A model generated the notes under the pieces. That model had not been told where the DNA came from and ran no database searches. It was given only the letters and a program-made list of their open reading frames with translations. Position numbers and translations under genes: made by a program. Below are positions 1 to 12,224 of a stretch of 64,000 bases of DNA, one piece after another. The stretch lies in contig JAETXT010000015.1 of the NCBI GenBank assembly GCA_019188255.1, positions 558,001 to 622,000 of the forward strand. The letters run 5' to 3'. The number at the start of each line of letters is the position of its first letter. Positions within the stretch are counted from its first letter, which is position 1. The stretch is from Verticillium longisporum. Taxonomy: Eukaryota; Ascomycota; Sordariomycetes; Glomerellales; Plectosphaerellaceae.

Positions 1-1533
1 ACCAAAACCCATCATCGAAGTCGAGATTTGCTCTGAGGTCAACAAGTGTTGCAGCAGGTATCGGGTACGTCTTTTCAAGGTGGTCATTGATATTTCGGCG
101 CTGAGCGAGAGGCGATGTTAAAGGTGTTTGCATCTGCCTTGGCGTCGCAGGAGCTGGAAAGTGTGAGAAGAATAACGCGACTGTGTATTCAACAGGACCT
201 ACCTGCAAGAAGCAGATCCGAGACATTCTCGAGGGGGCCGCGATGGCACCCCAAAAGCTTGTAACCGTCATTGCCAGGCTGTTGGAGTTGTTTTGCACAA
301 TGCGAACAAGGGTCAACGGCGTCGCACTGGAAAGTGTGAGCCTGTGAAAGCGGCGCAATGCAGTGCCCGTCGAGACCTACAGACTGATGCAGTATTCGGC
401 ATTGTAAGCATGATCCTGCATCCGGGTCAAGCTTTAGTTCGCCGATAGATTGCAGTCGAGGCTGGCCAACCCGACTTCGCGCCAGAGGTGGCAAGTGGGA
501 GTCGAGATCGGCGTAAATTGCTTGCCTTGCTGACCCCGGAAGGTCGCTAGAGCCTGGTCGAGTACTGAGAGAGTCGGATCGGTCTCTCGGCAGGAGTGAA
601 GTTGCTATTGGGGGTAGCGTGTGAGCGGGATGCGGCCTAGGGAGCTGTTGCATTGTTTGCGGTTGGGTCCTGTTGCCCGGTTGCTCATACGTTGAAGGTG
701 TAGGGGCGGCTGAGAGACCGGAGAAGGGGAGGGACGCCGGACCGCCGATGGAGAGCCCCGAGTCCCGGTGCTTGGCCATGTCATGCCCTCTGGCGTGATC
801 ATTCCGATCATCCTTCCTGGAGAAGCCGTAGATGTAGTGAGGGCAGTCCTCATCCAGACATTTGAACGATGTGAAGTTCAAGGAGGACGGGCTTGGTGCG
901 GTGGCTCTCATGGACCAGGTACGGAAGACTGGGTCATATCGCGCAAGATTTTGGTCAAGCCAAGCGGCATAGCCGACTGGGGCAAGGTGCTCGACAGGCC
1001 GCTTGAGGGCATCAATGAACGTGGGGTTGGTGAGATTCAGACCTAGATGGTGGGTGTGTTAGGAGGGAATGGTAGGTGAAGCCGATGTCGCACAGACGAT
1101 ACTGTGCAGCAAACGGAGAAATTTGTGAGGGTGAGTGGGTTGTACCTTGGTCCAAAATGGCGGCCTCGATGCACTCACAGCGATACTGCAGTGATCTTGC
1201 TTCCTCGGCCTCGCAAAGAACAGGGGCGACAGGTAGTTGCTCTGGTGTGAGGAAAAAGGCGAGTCAGGTCAAGCTCACCAAGGTAGACGATGCGGCTCAG
1301 GCGGCTTTCTCGAGGTCTTTGGCGTGCTTACCGTGGTGATGTACATAGGCATGGAGAGCTCGCAGCTTGTGTCGGAGCATGGAGAGCTCAAGCTTCACAT
1401 TGTGACGGTAGGTGGCCGGTAGGAGATCTGCGAGTTTGGATTGTATGTCGGCCTGTTGATGGAGGAGCTGCTGAACGGCATCGTCAAGAGAAACTGGGCG
1501 CTGAGCGGTGTGACGAGACCCCTCAGTCGCCAT
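1..1533 (-). CDS. C2H2 zinc finger plus cysteine-cluster regulator, 3' end cut by window
   Basis: Probable fungal transcription regulator; the 3' end lies beyond base 1. Exons by splice signals and phase: 1533-1332, 1241-1146, 1042-381, 326-203, 153-<1. The start is the ATG at 1533-1531. Residues 1-95 are a Leu/Gln/His-rich helical segment. A C2H2-like motif has C161 and C166 (x4 spacing) with H182 and H186. A second cluster reads C311-x2-C314-x6-C321-x5-C327-x2-C330 and later C347, like the Zn cluster found with this finger in a group of fungal proteins. That second cluster forms only if a 54-base intron (380-327, donor GTAGGT) is removed; it carries no stop and is a multiple of three, so retention would leave the frame open. 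Upstream lies a GCC/GCT trinucleotide tract. DNA targets are not predictable. Family call is good, exact name unknown. Confidence 0.75.
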
Positions 1534-1580
1534 GCCGTTGCCGCCGCCGCCGCCGCTGCTGTTGTTGCTGCTGCTGCTGT
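1534..1580. repeat. GCC/GCT trinucleotide tract
   Basis: Imperfect run of GCC then GTT/GCT triplets directly upstream of the ATG of the minus-strand C2H2 gene, so it would be read as GGC/AGC/AAC triplets in its 5' leader. Seen directly in the sequence. Confidence 0.85.
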
Positions 1581-1730
1581 GTTATTTGTCTGCTGTCCAG
1601 ATGCCTGGAAGCGGGTGCCGGTTCGTGCTGGTAGGGTCATCAATGGCTGAAGGCGGCTGTAACCCGAGGCATGGTTGGGTTTTCTTTCTCTCCTGATTGT
1701 GTGCGTGTGTCTCATATCAGGTGCCTTGGG

Positions 1731-1779
1731 AGGTCAAGCTCGAGGTCGAGGTCGAGGCCGAGGTCAAGGTCGAGGCCAG
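1731..1779. repeat. GAGGTC-type hexamer repeat
   Basis: About eight diverged copies of a GAGGTC/GAGGCC/AAGGTC hexamer in tandem, in intergenic DNA upstream of the C2H2 gene. Seen directly. Confidence 0.85.
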
Positions 1780-3639
1780 GGGCGATGGCGAGGGCGGGGG
1801 CGAGGATGGTGATGAAGATGAGAACAGAAGCAAAGTCGGGCGACGTGGGGTCATTGAAGATGATGACTTGGATCGCGGCGACCTACCTCATGAGTATCCT
1901 CAGTGGTTCCTGCGTGGTCCTGACAAGGGTTCCCACGCGAGGATTCGCGTCGAGGGAAATGGCGTCCCGAACGCTGGCAGACAGGCGCAGCGGCAAAAGG
2001 AGACAAGCAAACAGGGTCGCACTGGCGGGCGGCAAGTAGGCCAAAGGACGAGATGCAATGGTTGATATTGCAAGAGTGCTCGGCGCCAGCACCTCCTCCC
2101 TGTTTGGGCTTGGACGGGATATGAGGGACTGGGGAACTGCAGCGAGAGCGTGTACCTATGGCAAGAGGGAAAGGCACGGTAGGTACGGTACAGCAGCAGC
2201 AGCAGCCGCAGCGTTGCTGGGCTGGGGCAAGAAGAGCCGTCTGTACCTTCCTACCACAGGACAGGCAGCGCAATGTCAAGATGGGATGGACCGCATGGCG
2301 GGCCAAGCAAAGGAAGGAATGAACAAGGAAGCAAGCACCGCGACTGACAAGCCATGCTCGCTCAGTACGGCCCGCCCACCTTAGCTCAGGTAAGGTACAA
2401 CGGGGTACCTCCGACTTCCAGTCAATGGCTACAAGCCGCATGTTTGACTGGTCGACGGGACGGGCAGATATGCAAAGCGCGCAGACTGGCGACCAGCATG
2501 AGGTCTTCTGATGTCCCAAGGTTCCCAGGTCGAACGAAACGGACCCTTGACATTTGACATGAGGAGGGAAGAATGGACGATGGGGTCATCGGGGAAGGTG
2601 GGGCAGTCGGCAGATTGGGGTGGAGCTTGTGATTACTTTGCGCCCTATTTGCACCCCCTCGTCGACTCTCTGCCCACTCTCCTCTATTGTGTTTCCCCCT
2701 CACGCCGCTTTCCAACCACCTGGCACCATGAAAGCTCTCAATCTTCTACAAGGGCAAGACGGGCAGGCGCCTTGCCTCGCTCAGGTTGAAGTGGGACCAA
2801 CGTAAGGAAGGCAGTGTACCTGAAGGTAGGTAGGGACCCATGCACAGTAATGTTGCCCCCCCCTCCCAATCACTGACACCCTCCTCTCTTCTCTGTCTCT
2901 TGATCACCCTCTCGCTCTTTGGCTTCTGCACTCATTGGTACCCAAGTTGATACCTTCCGAGCTCGCTCCCCAGCTTCCCAGGCACGCTTCCCACTACAAC
3001 AAGCGCCCAAGGTGCCTTAGCCTTCCTTTCGAGCGCAACCCTTCTCCGCATCTTATCACAGACCCCTGGCTCGCCCTCACCTCATGGCAGGTTGGCACGT
3101 ACCACACACACTGAGGAAAAAAGCACGTTATCGGCAGGGCAATGGTGCGCTAACGGATGGCGCGGGACTGGTGGGGGACCCGCCACCTAGAGCGCATGGA
3201 CCAGTAGCTGCCCAGGGCACCAAGCCCGTTTTCTGTCACGACCCAGTTGTCTCGGTACTCATTGCAATCTGACCCCCGAACGCCGCACTGGGCGGAGAAA
3301 CATCTGGACGAAACAATTCATGGGCACCGTTGCTGCTCTCTAAGCACCTTCCCACTTGGGCCGGCTGGACAGCCCTACTTGGGGGTGGTCTCGAGCAGTG
3401 AGTGCGCCGGTAGACTATTCCCGTCGGGTCAAGGATTGTTCATAAGTCAGCACGCGTTGCCCCAGCGCGTCGGGCCTCATCTTGAAAGGTGGGTAAGTGT
3501 ACAGCCGGCGTACGATGGTCTCCAAGTCCGCTGGCCCGTCCCTTTCCCTTAGTACCCTACTCTGCGGCTTCTTGTTGTGGCCGACAGTGCGCGCTGTCGA
3601 AGAGAGAAAAAATAAGTCCTCTTGTTGACTCTACCTACC

Positions 3640-3688
3640 TTAGGTACCTTAGGTACCTAAGGTAAGTAGGTACCTAGGTAGGTACTCG
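3640..3688. repeat. Palindromic TAGGTACC cluster
   Basis: Nested copies of CTACCT, TTAGGTACCT and their complements form an almost perfect inverted repeat of about 50 bases. Related tracts recur at 4003-4033, 26474-26509, 62776-62820 and 63886-63945, always between genes. Confidence 0.9.
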
Positions 3689-4002
3689 AAGGACAAGGGC
3701 ATTGCTTGTGCCAGGCGGGCGCATCCAACCTCCGACACGGGGCTGGTCCCTGCTTTTCCTCGTTTTCTGCTCCTGCTCCAAGTCGCCATTGCTCCGGTGC
3801 GCCTGCCGCCTGTGACACACCAGCCAATTCGACGTCTTTGGGCCTCCGGTTGGAGCACGATACCTCTAGCGCCTTGGCCTCTGCCGCTCCGTTCGCAACA
3901 ATGTCCCTTTCCTGGCCTTCTCTTGTGAGGGGGGCCTGGTCATGTCTACCGTGTACATGTAGGCCTCCTGTCGCTGCGCAATGTCAGGCGGGTAAGTAGA
4001 TA

Positions 4003-4033
4003 GATAGGTACCTTAGGTAGGTACCTTACCTTG
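4003..4033. repeat. TAGGTACC/TACCTTA tract
   Basis: Short tract of the same palindromic family as 3640-3688, with GATAGGTACCTTAGGTAGG followed by the complementary TACCTTACC. Intergenic. Confidence 0.8.
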
Positions 4034-6570
4034 ATGTGCCTAGGTGCCTCCTTGCAGCAGCTCTAGCTCCAGCTTCAGTTCCAGCTCCAGTGCTAGCTCG
4101 AACTCCATCTTCCAGCTCTCGTCTGAGCCTAGCCCCATTGATCCAGCTCCAACTCAGTACCAAGTAGCGTACAGCTTTTGCGCTGACTTTGGCGGGTCTG
4201 CTCCGGCTCAGACTGTCGGCCGTGTCGGCGCCGAGCACCACATCTGGCACCCCCTCCCAAAAAGACCCCTTCACCTCCTCCACCTCCTCCACCTCCGCTA
4301 TTTGCCTTGACTCAGTCTGCGGGCTTTTTGGCGATGCTTGAGTTCTATGCACAGCATTCACGCCAGTAGCGATAGCTACCGAGGATGCGACCCCATGACG
4401 GTCACCCGAGTCGGCAATGGTTCCGCTGATGGGCACCTTCTGGCGGTAACAAGCCTTTGATCAGAACGAAGGCAACAAAAGAAAGCCATGGTAAAAATGA
4501 CATCGCGCAGCCTCCTTCTTGACCGCACTGGCAAGCAAGGTAAAGAAGACCCTCCCTCGTCACCAGCTCGCTTTCGCTGCCCCGTCACTAGGCTCCATGG
4601 AGTTCGAACGCCTCACATGCAGCAGGGGTCTCGACTTATCTCGGGTGGGTGGGATACACTCGTCTACTTGATCCTAAATTTCGCCGAACAGAGCCGTTGC
4701 CGGCCGCAGGACCAATGCCGGCAGCTCCCCAGCTAGTACTGCACCACGTTCACCAGTGCATTCCAATCGCTCTATGCTTGTACGCTTGTTCTTGTTCGCG
4801 TCCGCCTTGCAAGCCCCGCCTCTTCCCGAGCCAGACGCAAGAAAAAACAGTAGAACGGTCTGGTTCCTCGAACTCCATCATTGTGTTTCGTCTGCCTGGC
4901 GTCGATCGCCAGGTCTTCCATCCTGCCCCCCTACCTTACAATGGGGCTGATCCGAGAAGCCCATGGGCTACAGGGTTCCCCTTGCATCGTCCAGAGGATA
5001 TCCGAAAAACAATTTGATCGTCACCCGCTGTGCCAACGGCGTGGCTGTTGAACCCCACCCCCCTGGGCGGGGACGTATGGCAGCGTAAAACAACACGACA
5101 CGCGCAAGTCCACGATTGGCGACCACCTGAGGGAACCGGCCGGCCGGGTTTGGAGACAGGTATGTCATGGGTCGCCTGGCGGGAAAAGTCATCATCTTGC
5201 CAGCTTGCACTCTGCGCGAATCGCCTAGCCTCGGTCTTCTGATGCTTCATTCTGCAAGGAGCAGTTGCGGACTTTGGACATCCCCTGCCTTTTTTTTTTG
5301 GCATCATGCGTGCCGTTGCCTGTTCCCAGGTTCGAGAGCGTAAGGGGACTCGTCAATAATGGAAAAGAATCATGTCATTGTCAATGCCTTTGCCTCCGGC
5401 TGCGGTCGTGGAGTCCGAAGACCTCGCTGAAGGCAATGGTTTTCGTCACCTGTCGCTACCTATGTACTTCGAACACTCTCATAGCTACGCAACGATGACT
5501 GCCCTCCAAAGAAGCCTTGCGGTGAGTTTGGAGGGCGGTGGCTGATGGCTTCCACTTGCGATCAATATTGGTTCACATGGGGGCATGGCCCTCACCGAAG
5601 CCACTAGATTAGGCTGCTTCTTGACGCATTTACCACTTTGATGTAGCCTCGTCAAGCTAGGCACCTACTCATCAGCTGCGCCAGGCTGATGCTCGTCAGA
5701 TACCTCCACGTCGCAGGGGTACCAAACCATCGAACCCAGGGTATCGGTCAGACCTTGAAAACACCCTCAGCGTATCATCCTCGGGTCAGGGGACATGGCA
5801 CAACAACGAACCACTCACCAATGTCTCCCACCGGACCGGTGGTCGATGCCCCGAGCGCACATGGCGTCTTGATGCTAGGGAAGAGGGAGTCGATGGTACC
5901 TGCAACTTGCTCCACCGACCTTCGGCACATCCCTGAGATCCTGCGTACAGGCCACCTGCAGGCGCAGTCTTTTGATTGTGGCAGATATATCCCCAGGCAC
6001 ACGTACCTTGCTTTTAGCTCCCCAGCTGAGGAGTGCGTTCTCGTTCTGGACTGGGCCGAGACCGGGTCAGGTACGCCGATCCCACATCTCCTCGATTTCA
6101 AGGTGTACTGCCTTCAGGTGTGTGCGCGTGGTCTTGCGGCAGTCACCCGCCGCCCCGCCCAGCGTCAAGCTCGATAAGGTAGTGCGCGTTTGATGCTAAC
6201 GTCCAAGCAAGTGACTTGGGGATAATATTGTGTGTAGGTATTATGTACGAGGGACTCGCTCTTTTTGGCTGAACGAATGGGAGAAAAAGAATAATGCAAC
6301 GCCCCGGAGCTCTTTCCCCCTTCTACTGAGCTCATGTTGAATGACGCCGGCCCGTGTGGATATATCATGCTTCGCTCCCATCCACCCATCCAACCATTTC
6401 TTTCTGTGACGCAGTTGAGGTGGTATGTCCAGAAAACTCGTGCCGGAACTCCTTTGCATTCCCCTTTGTGAACAATTCGAATCGAAAATCAGCCAGGCTC
6501 AGAAACGCGCCTCATCACCAACCAGATGAGAGGTATTCTCTACCTGGGAGGCTAGAGAAGGGCAATCTGG

Positions 6571-7913
6571 TTACTCGCTCTGCTCCCACCGCTTCTCGCG
6601 CAGAGGCTTGTCCGCACCTGCGGCAGCCCTGCTGCCGTCAGACTCGGCCTTCCAAGCCCAGTACTCGGACAGGCGCGTCTCGGCGTAGGAGGCGTAATCA
6701 AAGTCAATGTCGGAGATGGTGGCCTGGATCAAGGCCCAGATGCCCCAGTAGAAGCCGGGGACGCCGCGGAAGAGATCGACCTCATCCATGAGCTTGGTCA
6801 CCTCGGCCTCACGGTCGACCTCGCTCTGCTGGGAGGCGAAGTAGCTCTCGATGTACTTGGTGATGAACGTCTGGCGCTGTGCGCGAGTCGGCATGACGCT
6901 CCAGTCGCAGTCGAAACCGCCCCACTCGGCAAAGTGGTTCGCAAGGTCAAACGCGGCCGGGGAGGGCGTTGCGTATTCGTAGTCGATAAAGGTGACAGAC
7001 TTTGCGCCCTCGACATCGCCAGGCTGGCCGGGCAGAATGATCACATTGCCGCTCAGGAGGTCACAGTGAGCAAAGACGAGCTAGACGGGCACGGTTCAGT
7101 TACAGAGCGGTCACGCATCGACATGGAGTTTGAGCTTACCCCGTTGACGCCCAGTCCGGGACGCTGGCTAAGCTGTTCAACTAGGCTATCTAGCTCCACC
7201 TGAAGCGTGCGTTGCCTTGCTTTTTGCTCGGCAGTGGTGTCGGGCAGAGCAAAGATCCACTTCTGCATGACGGTCCAAACATTGGGGGGAGGTTTACCAG
7301 GCGCGACATTGTCGATGACGGTTTGACGGTCCTCGTGGCCTGCGCCGTTACCGTTGCTGGTGCCGTTGCCGTTGCCGTTGCCATGCTGATGGGACGCGCC
7401 GTTGGAGGCGGGCTTGGCTTGCTGGATGCAAGGTACGGTGGCGTGCCACTCGGCCAGTCGTCCCGCTACAGCACAGTAGATATCAGGCTTGCGCAGATCG
7501 TCAGGGGACGTGACGCTGCCCTTGATGTAGCGGTACAGCATGCCGTTGTTGAAGCGCGCCAGGAGCTCAGGAGCGAGGCCATGCTTCCACAGCAGTTCGT
7601 GGTTCTGGGCCTCGCGCTCGCGGTCGATGAGGACAGCAGTGCCTGACCCGTAGGCACGCAGCAGAATAGCCTCAGCATCGACTTGCTCTTTTGTCCAGCC
7701 TTCTTTCTTGTTGACCGCCTTCAGCAACGTATTTGTGATGCCGTCCGTAAACCGGGCGAACTCGATTTTGGAATCGTCCGAAGCCCACTCAGGTCGCACA
7801 GCCAAGATCAACTGAATGGCAGACTGGTGCGGGTCGGTGCCGCCGTAGGAGGAGGAAATGAATCGGATATCTGCATGGTCGGTCTTGAGACCGTTGGTCT
7901 TGGATGAAGTCAT
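6571..7913 (-). CDS. EKI1: Ethanolamine kinase
   Basis: Cytosolic kinase that phosphorylates ethanolamine with ATP, first step of the CDP-ethanolamine branch of phosphatidylethanolamine synthesis. Two exons, 7913-7140 and 7080-6571, with a 59-base phase-0 intron (donor GTAAGC), give 427 residues. The Brenner-type catalytic motif HCDLLSGNV sits at residues 263-271 immediately after the splice, and the metal-binding IDYEYA follows at about 290-295; both belong to the choline/ethanolamine kinase family, and the HCDLLSGN form points to ethanolamine kinase rather than choline kinase (HNDLxxGN). The start at 7913 is preferred over an in-frame upstream ATG at 8030 because the intervening residues look like leader. 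A Gly-Asn-rich low-complexity insert (about residues 173-197, encoded near 7320-7395) is unusual. Divergent from NPR3. Confidence 0.92.
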
Positions 7914-9172
7914 ACTCAGCACTGAGTCTGCTCGGCAAAAGGACGCCGACAGTCGAAAGGAAGGAGCCAGTGATCTCTCACGCGCAGGGGGGTTGGGGGG
8001 GGAGGTCGAGGTGCAGGAGAGTCGACACACCTTCAGGTGTTATGTCGAGACGAGGCGGAAATGCAGGACCAAAATCGAAATGGAAATCAAAATCGAAATC
8101 GGTGCGGCGTGGACGACGCAAGGCTATGCCGCCTTGGGGTGTTCGAGAGGGTCTATTGTTACGGTCTGGAACTCGTAGGCGAGGGGCCAGCCATGTAGGA
8201 ATGAAGTAGTCTGCAGGCGTTGCGAGGTGTGGGGGTGTCGTGTCGTTCGCAATGCAGCAGCGCTGCAGCAAAGGAGGGGTTGAGGTCTAACACTCAGGGG
8301 TTGTTGGAATGAGGATGCCACAGGTGGGTTGTAGGACGAGGGAGAGTAGTGGTGATCTGCTTGGAAGTTGTAGAATGAGCACACGACCTGTTGCCCTTCT
8401 AGACGGTAGATTACTTTGGGTCCGTCCGGAAAGGAAGATAAAAAAGTACCTACGTTGTGGTTGCTCTAGGTCGGCCGTTGTTTGGAGGCACCTTGTCAAC
8501 GGCAAAGGGAGATGAGGACTGTCCAGTCAAATTGACAGATCAAAACATGTGATAACCTTGAGAGCCACTTATTCGTGGTGGTGTGGAGGGGGAGGGGGCC
8601 AAAGGGGTCTTCCCTTCTCTAGCACCCGTCAAGCCGTCTCGCAACGCTCTCTGCTGGAGCCATTGTGCTGTTTGTGCCCTGACCAGGCACTTGACCTGAG
8701 AAAGCGTGGATGCGGACCCCTGAAAAGGCATGCCGTCACTCCGTAATGGAAAGGGAAGGGCACGTGCACCTCCCCAAGCTCCCCCATACGTGGTGGGTTC
8801 GCTTAGGTAATGCAGCCCACCGCCATCGTTCCATCGCATGCCCCATCACGAACTTACCTTGCATGCCTACCTATCATGGGTATAGAGAGAGAGAGCAATA
8901 CTGCAACTCAACAGGTAGAAAGCGCCGACTCGCCATCCATCATCTCGTTCCATGCGAAGAACCTGTCGCGGCTGGAGTACCAATGACAGTCGTTCCGGAC
9001 GGGATCCTTCTCTAGGCGATTCGATCATGCAGTGACCCACCCACTGTCACGACAGTACTCATTCAGTCAGTGATCATCCAAACATGGCCCAGCGGTAGTC
9101 GCTTCCATCAGCTCATCAAGAAGCCAGAAGCCAGACACCAGACACCAGACATCGGACCCACCTGCTGCTACC
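7914..9172. promoter_or_regulatory. Divergent intergenic region of EKI1 and NPR3
   Basis: About 1.26 kb separating two divergent starts. It contains a tract of AAATCGAAAT-like repeats near 8070-8100 and no recognisable gene. It presumably carries both promoters; no specific binding site can be assigned. Confidence 0.55.
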
Positions 9173-11490
9173 ATGTCGCAACCAGTGCTTCCGAACACAT
9201 CAAACTTCCTCGCTGTCGCACTCGTCATCAAGAGGTCTCGCGATGGGCCCAACTTTGTCTTCCACTATCCTCCACACGTCGCTCCGCCCCAGACTCATCA
9301 GCCTCACCATGAGTTGGTCTCAGACTCTCGCGATAGCGATGACATTCTCCTCGAGCGTCTGAACAATACCGGGTCAAGGGACGCGCCTGTTGATCCCACC
9401 TCCAAGACGGACCATCTTTCACACCAGAATTGGGATGATCACCAGTTCACCGAGAGTGGCACTCAGCTGGTTCCCTGGGAGCGCGTCGCTGGCTTCCCTA
9501 CGCAGGACCTAGCCAGCGTCTTGACCCCAGCCAAGGCATACCACAAGACGCTCTTCCAACTCTCACTGGACCCGTTGTACTGTGTTTCGTACCCCATCCA
9601 CGTCCCCGAGAATGGCGTCTGGAAGAAGAAGAAGAAACAACAAAAGACGGAAAAAGCCAAGTCCACCAAGACAGATGACACCTACATAGTGCCGTCTGAA
9701 AACGATGTCTCGAGACAGAGCGGCGGGGATACGCCAACGGTTTCTGATGCGGCCCAGTCAGACCAGAAGGACAAGGAGAAGGGAAAGGAAGACGAGGCAG
9801 AGGACAAGCGGGCCTCGATGACCATGTTCAATCTCGTCTTCATCATCCACCCGAAAAAGCACGAAGTCAAAGAACTCGTTGCTACTTTATACTACAACAT
9901 CATCAAAAAGGTCAACAAGGCCTACAAGTATAGTCAGCAGCACAGCGACTTTGTTTGGAAGGAGTCAAAACGTATCATTGCCCTCAAAGACAAGGCAAGA
10001 GAAGACAGTGAGCTCACCACACCCTTGAGGCACAGGCCAATGCCCAGACAATGACTGACGAGCCAGAACGGAAAATGAGCTCTCTATGGGCAGAGATTCT
10101 AATGTCGTCTTCACTGGCTGCTTCGGTACAGGATATCTACGAAGCTGTATCACAGAACAAGATTGCCGCCCTGCAATTAGATACAGTGGCGGGGCCTTTG
10201 ACGCCGTCTGTGCAGATTCCGGTACCGTTTTACGTCGCAGATCTCCCACAAGATGGCGAGGAGGGCCAACGCGGTCTCTGGCTCACGACGGCAAACTCGT
10301 TCACGGGAGAAGACACCATAGACGAGCCAGGCTTCCTGGATCGTAGCTTCGGACTGCTTCTCATGGAGGACGAGCGGAAAATCATTGCTGAACTTCAAGC
10401 TGATCCAGATCCAACTACCGCTGCCATGGTGGAATTTGTCCGACTGTCCAAGCCAACGCAATCGTGAGTTCGCCGCCGTTCTCTCCTTGCTTGTTTCACG
10501 AAACATCGCTGACACGATCAGGTTCTTCCAAATCGGCCAGAGCAATATACTCTCACTCGGCCAAGTCCGCAAATACGCCCAGCACTTTATATTCTGGCGC
10601 CGCGCCATAGCAATCCCGCCACTCCACGCCCGTGATGTCTACATTCTCTCGCCAAACAGCGACACGCGCAACCTGCCCCGCGCCAGCGTCGAATGGGCAA
10701 AGGCCTTCCCCCTCGCTCCGCCGCTGACAAACTTTCTCGCGGAGCTGTCCTACGCCCCCGCCCGTACAAGCACTATTGCCCGAGCAAAGCACACCGTCCA
10801 ACCTACCTCCTCATGCTCGGCTGGCTGATGCGTGGAGGCTGGGTCACGCAGCTCTGCACCTTTGCCTACGTTGTCGTCTGGCCGGAGATCCAGTACGAGG
10901 TTGAGTACGAGCTCGAGGCCGAGGAGCTGCGCCGCGCCGAGGATCCCTCGCTGGGAACCAGCGCACCGAGCTCGAGCCTCGAGTCGCTGGACGAAGGCCG
11001 CCTCGCGTCGCCCACGTCGCAGACCTCGTCCGCCGCCGGCGCCGGCGCCAGCACCGGCAACGGCACCCCCGCCGCCCCACCGCACGTGCCGACCATGAAC
11101 GAGCAGGTCGCCGAGCAGGCGCGTCTCTCGCGCATCGCCGAGAAGACGCAGCGCGAGGCGGCCGAGAAGGCAGCGGCGCACGCCCGCAAGGTCGTCCCGG
11201 CGGCGACGGAGCGCCCGTCCCTCAACGAGGCGGCGCACCTCGCCGGCCTGACGCCGCGCGTCATACTCGACGCCAAAAAGGCCACGGGCAAGGACTCGCT
11301 GTACCTGTCGGCCATTGGGCGCCGCTTCCGCGATGACAAGCTCGCCAAGGCGTGGCAGCTGTACTGGAAGTACTTCAACGGGCAGTCGGCGCTCGAGCGC
11401 ATTGCGCTGCAGGAGGACATGAAGCGTAAGGAGGCTTGGACTCAGCTGACGGCCATGAGCGAGTATCTCATTTGCGTTCGTCACTGGTGA
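9173..11490 (+). CDS. NPR3: Nitrogen permease regulator 3 (SEACIT/GATOR1 subunit), with apparent frameshift
   Basis: Npr3 pairs with Npr2 in the SEACIT/GATOR1 complex at the vacuole, restraining TORC1 when amino acids are scarce. Exons: 9173-10007, 10067-10463, 10522-11490, with introns of 59 and 58 bases (donors GTGAGC and GTGAGT). The product is about 733 residues. The amino end (PNTSNFLAVALVIKRSRDGP), the FNLVFIIHP segment, the SSLAASVQDIYEAVS segment, the RPTYLLMLGWLMRGGWVTQL segment and the terminal VRHW are family hallmarks. A lysine-rich acidic insert lies around residues 150-215. In exon 3 the frame changes between ELSYAP and RPYKHY: the run of five C at 10755-10759 would need a sixth to restore one continuous frame. 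No splice site can explain this. Base error or a recent mutation; see findings. Confidence 0.9.
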
Positions 11491-12224
11491 GGCGGAGCAT
11501 GGGGCCAGCTACATGTAGCTACCACGGACGTTGGGGGAAGGGGGGTTGGCAGGGGGCGGAGTCTATACGCGCTGCGTCGTCGTTGCACATGTCATGGACC
11601 AGGGCATGGGCCGGATGCGGGAGCCTCGGCCGCCATGTTGAACAAGACGATACAGCTATGATGCACATGCGATGACGTGCTGCTGTTGGATAGCCCGGTT
11701 CGATGCTGTTTGAAGTATCACGACGAAGGAGCTTTAAGAGTAGTTTCTGTGCGTTGTGTGCGTATTGAACTACGTAGCTTGCCAAATAATCAAGGTATAC
11801 CGTGAGGAAAAAACAAGAGAGAGAACAAGCCTCAGTTCGCCGATCCCAAATGCCTGGCCGCCGCCCCCAGAGGTATCACATCCGCCCGTCTGTAATGATT
11901 CAAAAATGCTGCACTATAAGAGGACCCGGTGGCCGAAAAGGAAATAAACAAAATCAAGAGGCGAGGAAACAGGAAGATGCAACGAGTCGGTGCCCGGCAG
12001 AGCCTGTCCGTCAGGCCAGTCGTCGTGATTCCTCTCTCGAGAAGAACATTAAAAGGAAAGGAACACTCAGCACAAGGCGTGCTCACTTCGTACTCATCCA
12101 GGCTCTGTGATGCAAACGCCTGAAACCGTGCAAGATCCCCACCCCCCCATGCGAACCCAAAGAGAAGCTTTAATGCAACGATCCAAGACCAAATTAGGAA
12201 GAGAAATCAAAGGTCGAGCGACCT
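11491..12224. other. Convergent 3' region of NPR3 and bHLH gene
   Basis: Tail-to-tail interval of about 730 bases; A-rich stretches and no recognisable gene. Likely 3' untranslated regions and termination signals of both neighbours. Confidence 0.6.

Larger units (their letters stand above)
1581..6570. other. gene-poor interval of about 5 kb
   Basis: No open frame here shows a recognisable domain, and no pair of frames can be joined by splice signals into something convincing. It holds a (GAGGTC)n-like hexamer stretch near 1731-1779, pyrimidine-rich stretches near 2640-3000, and palindromic TAGGTACC tracts at 3640-3688 and 4003-4033. Bases 6200-6570 are probably the 3' region of the ethanolamine kinase gene. 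Short frames such as 1851-2519 and 5689-6177 look like chance. Confidence 0.6.

Noticed and set aside
5689..6177. 162-residue plus frame near EKI1
   Set aside because: Composition and lack of motifs fit chance; overlaps a competing minus frame of similar length.
10750..11484. 244-residue minus frame over NPR3 exon 3
   Set aside because: Arises from high third-position GC of NPR3; no recognisable features.
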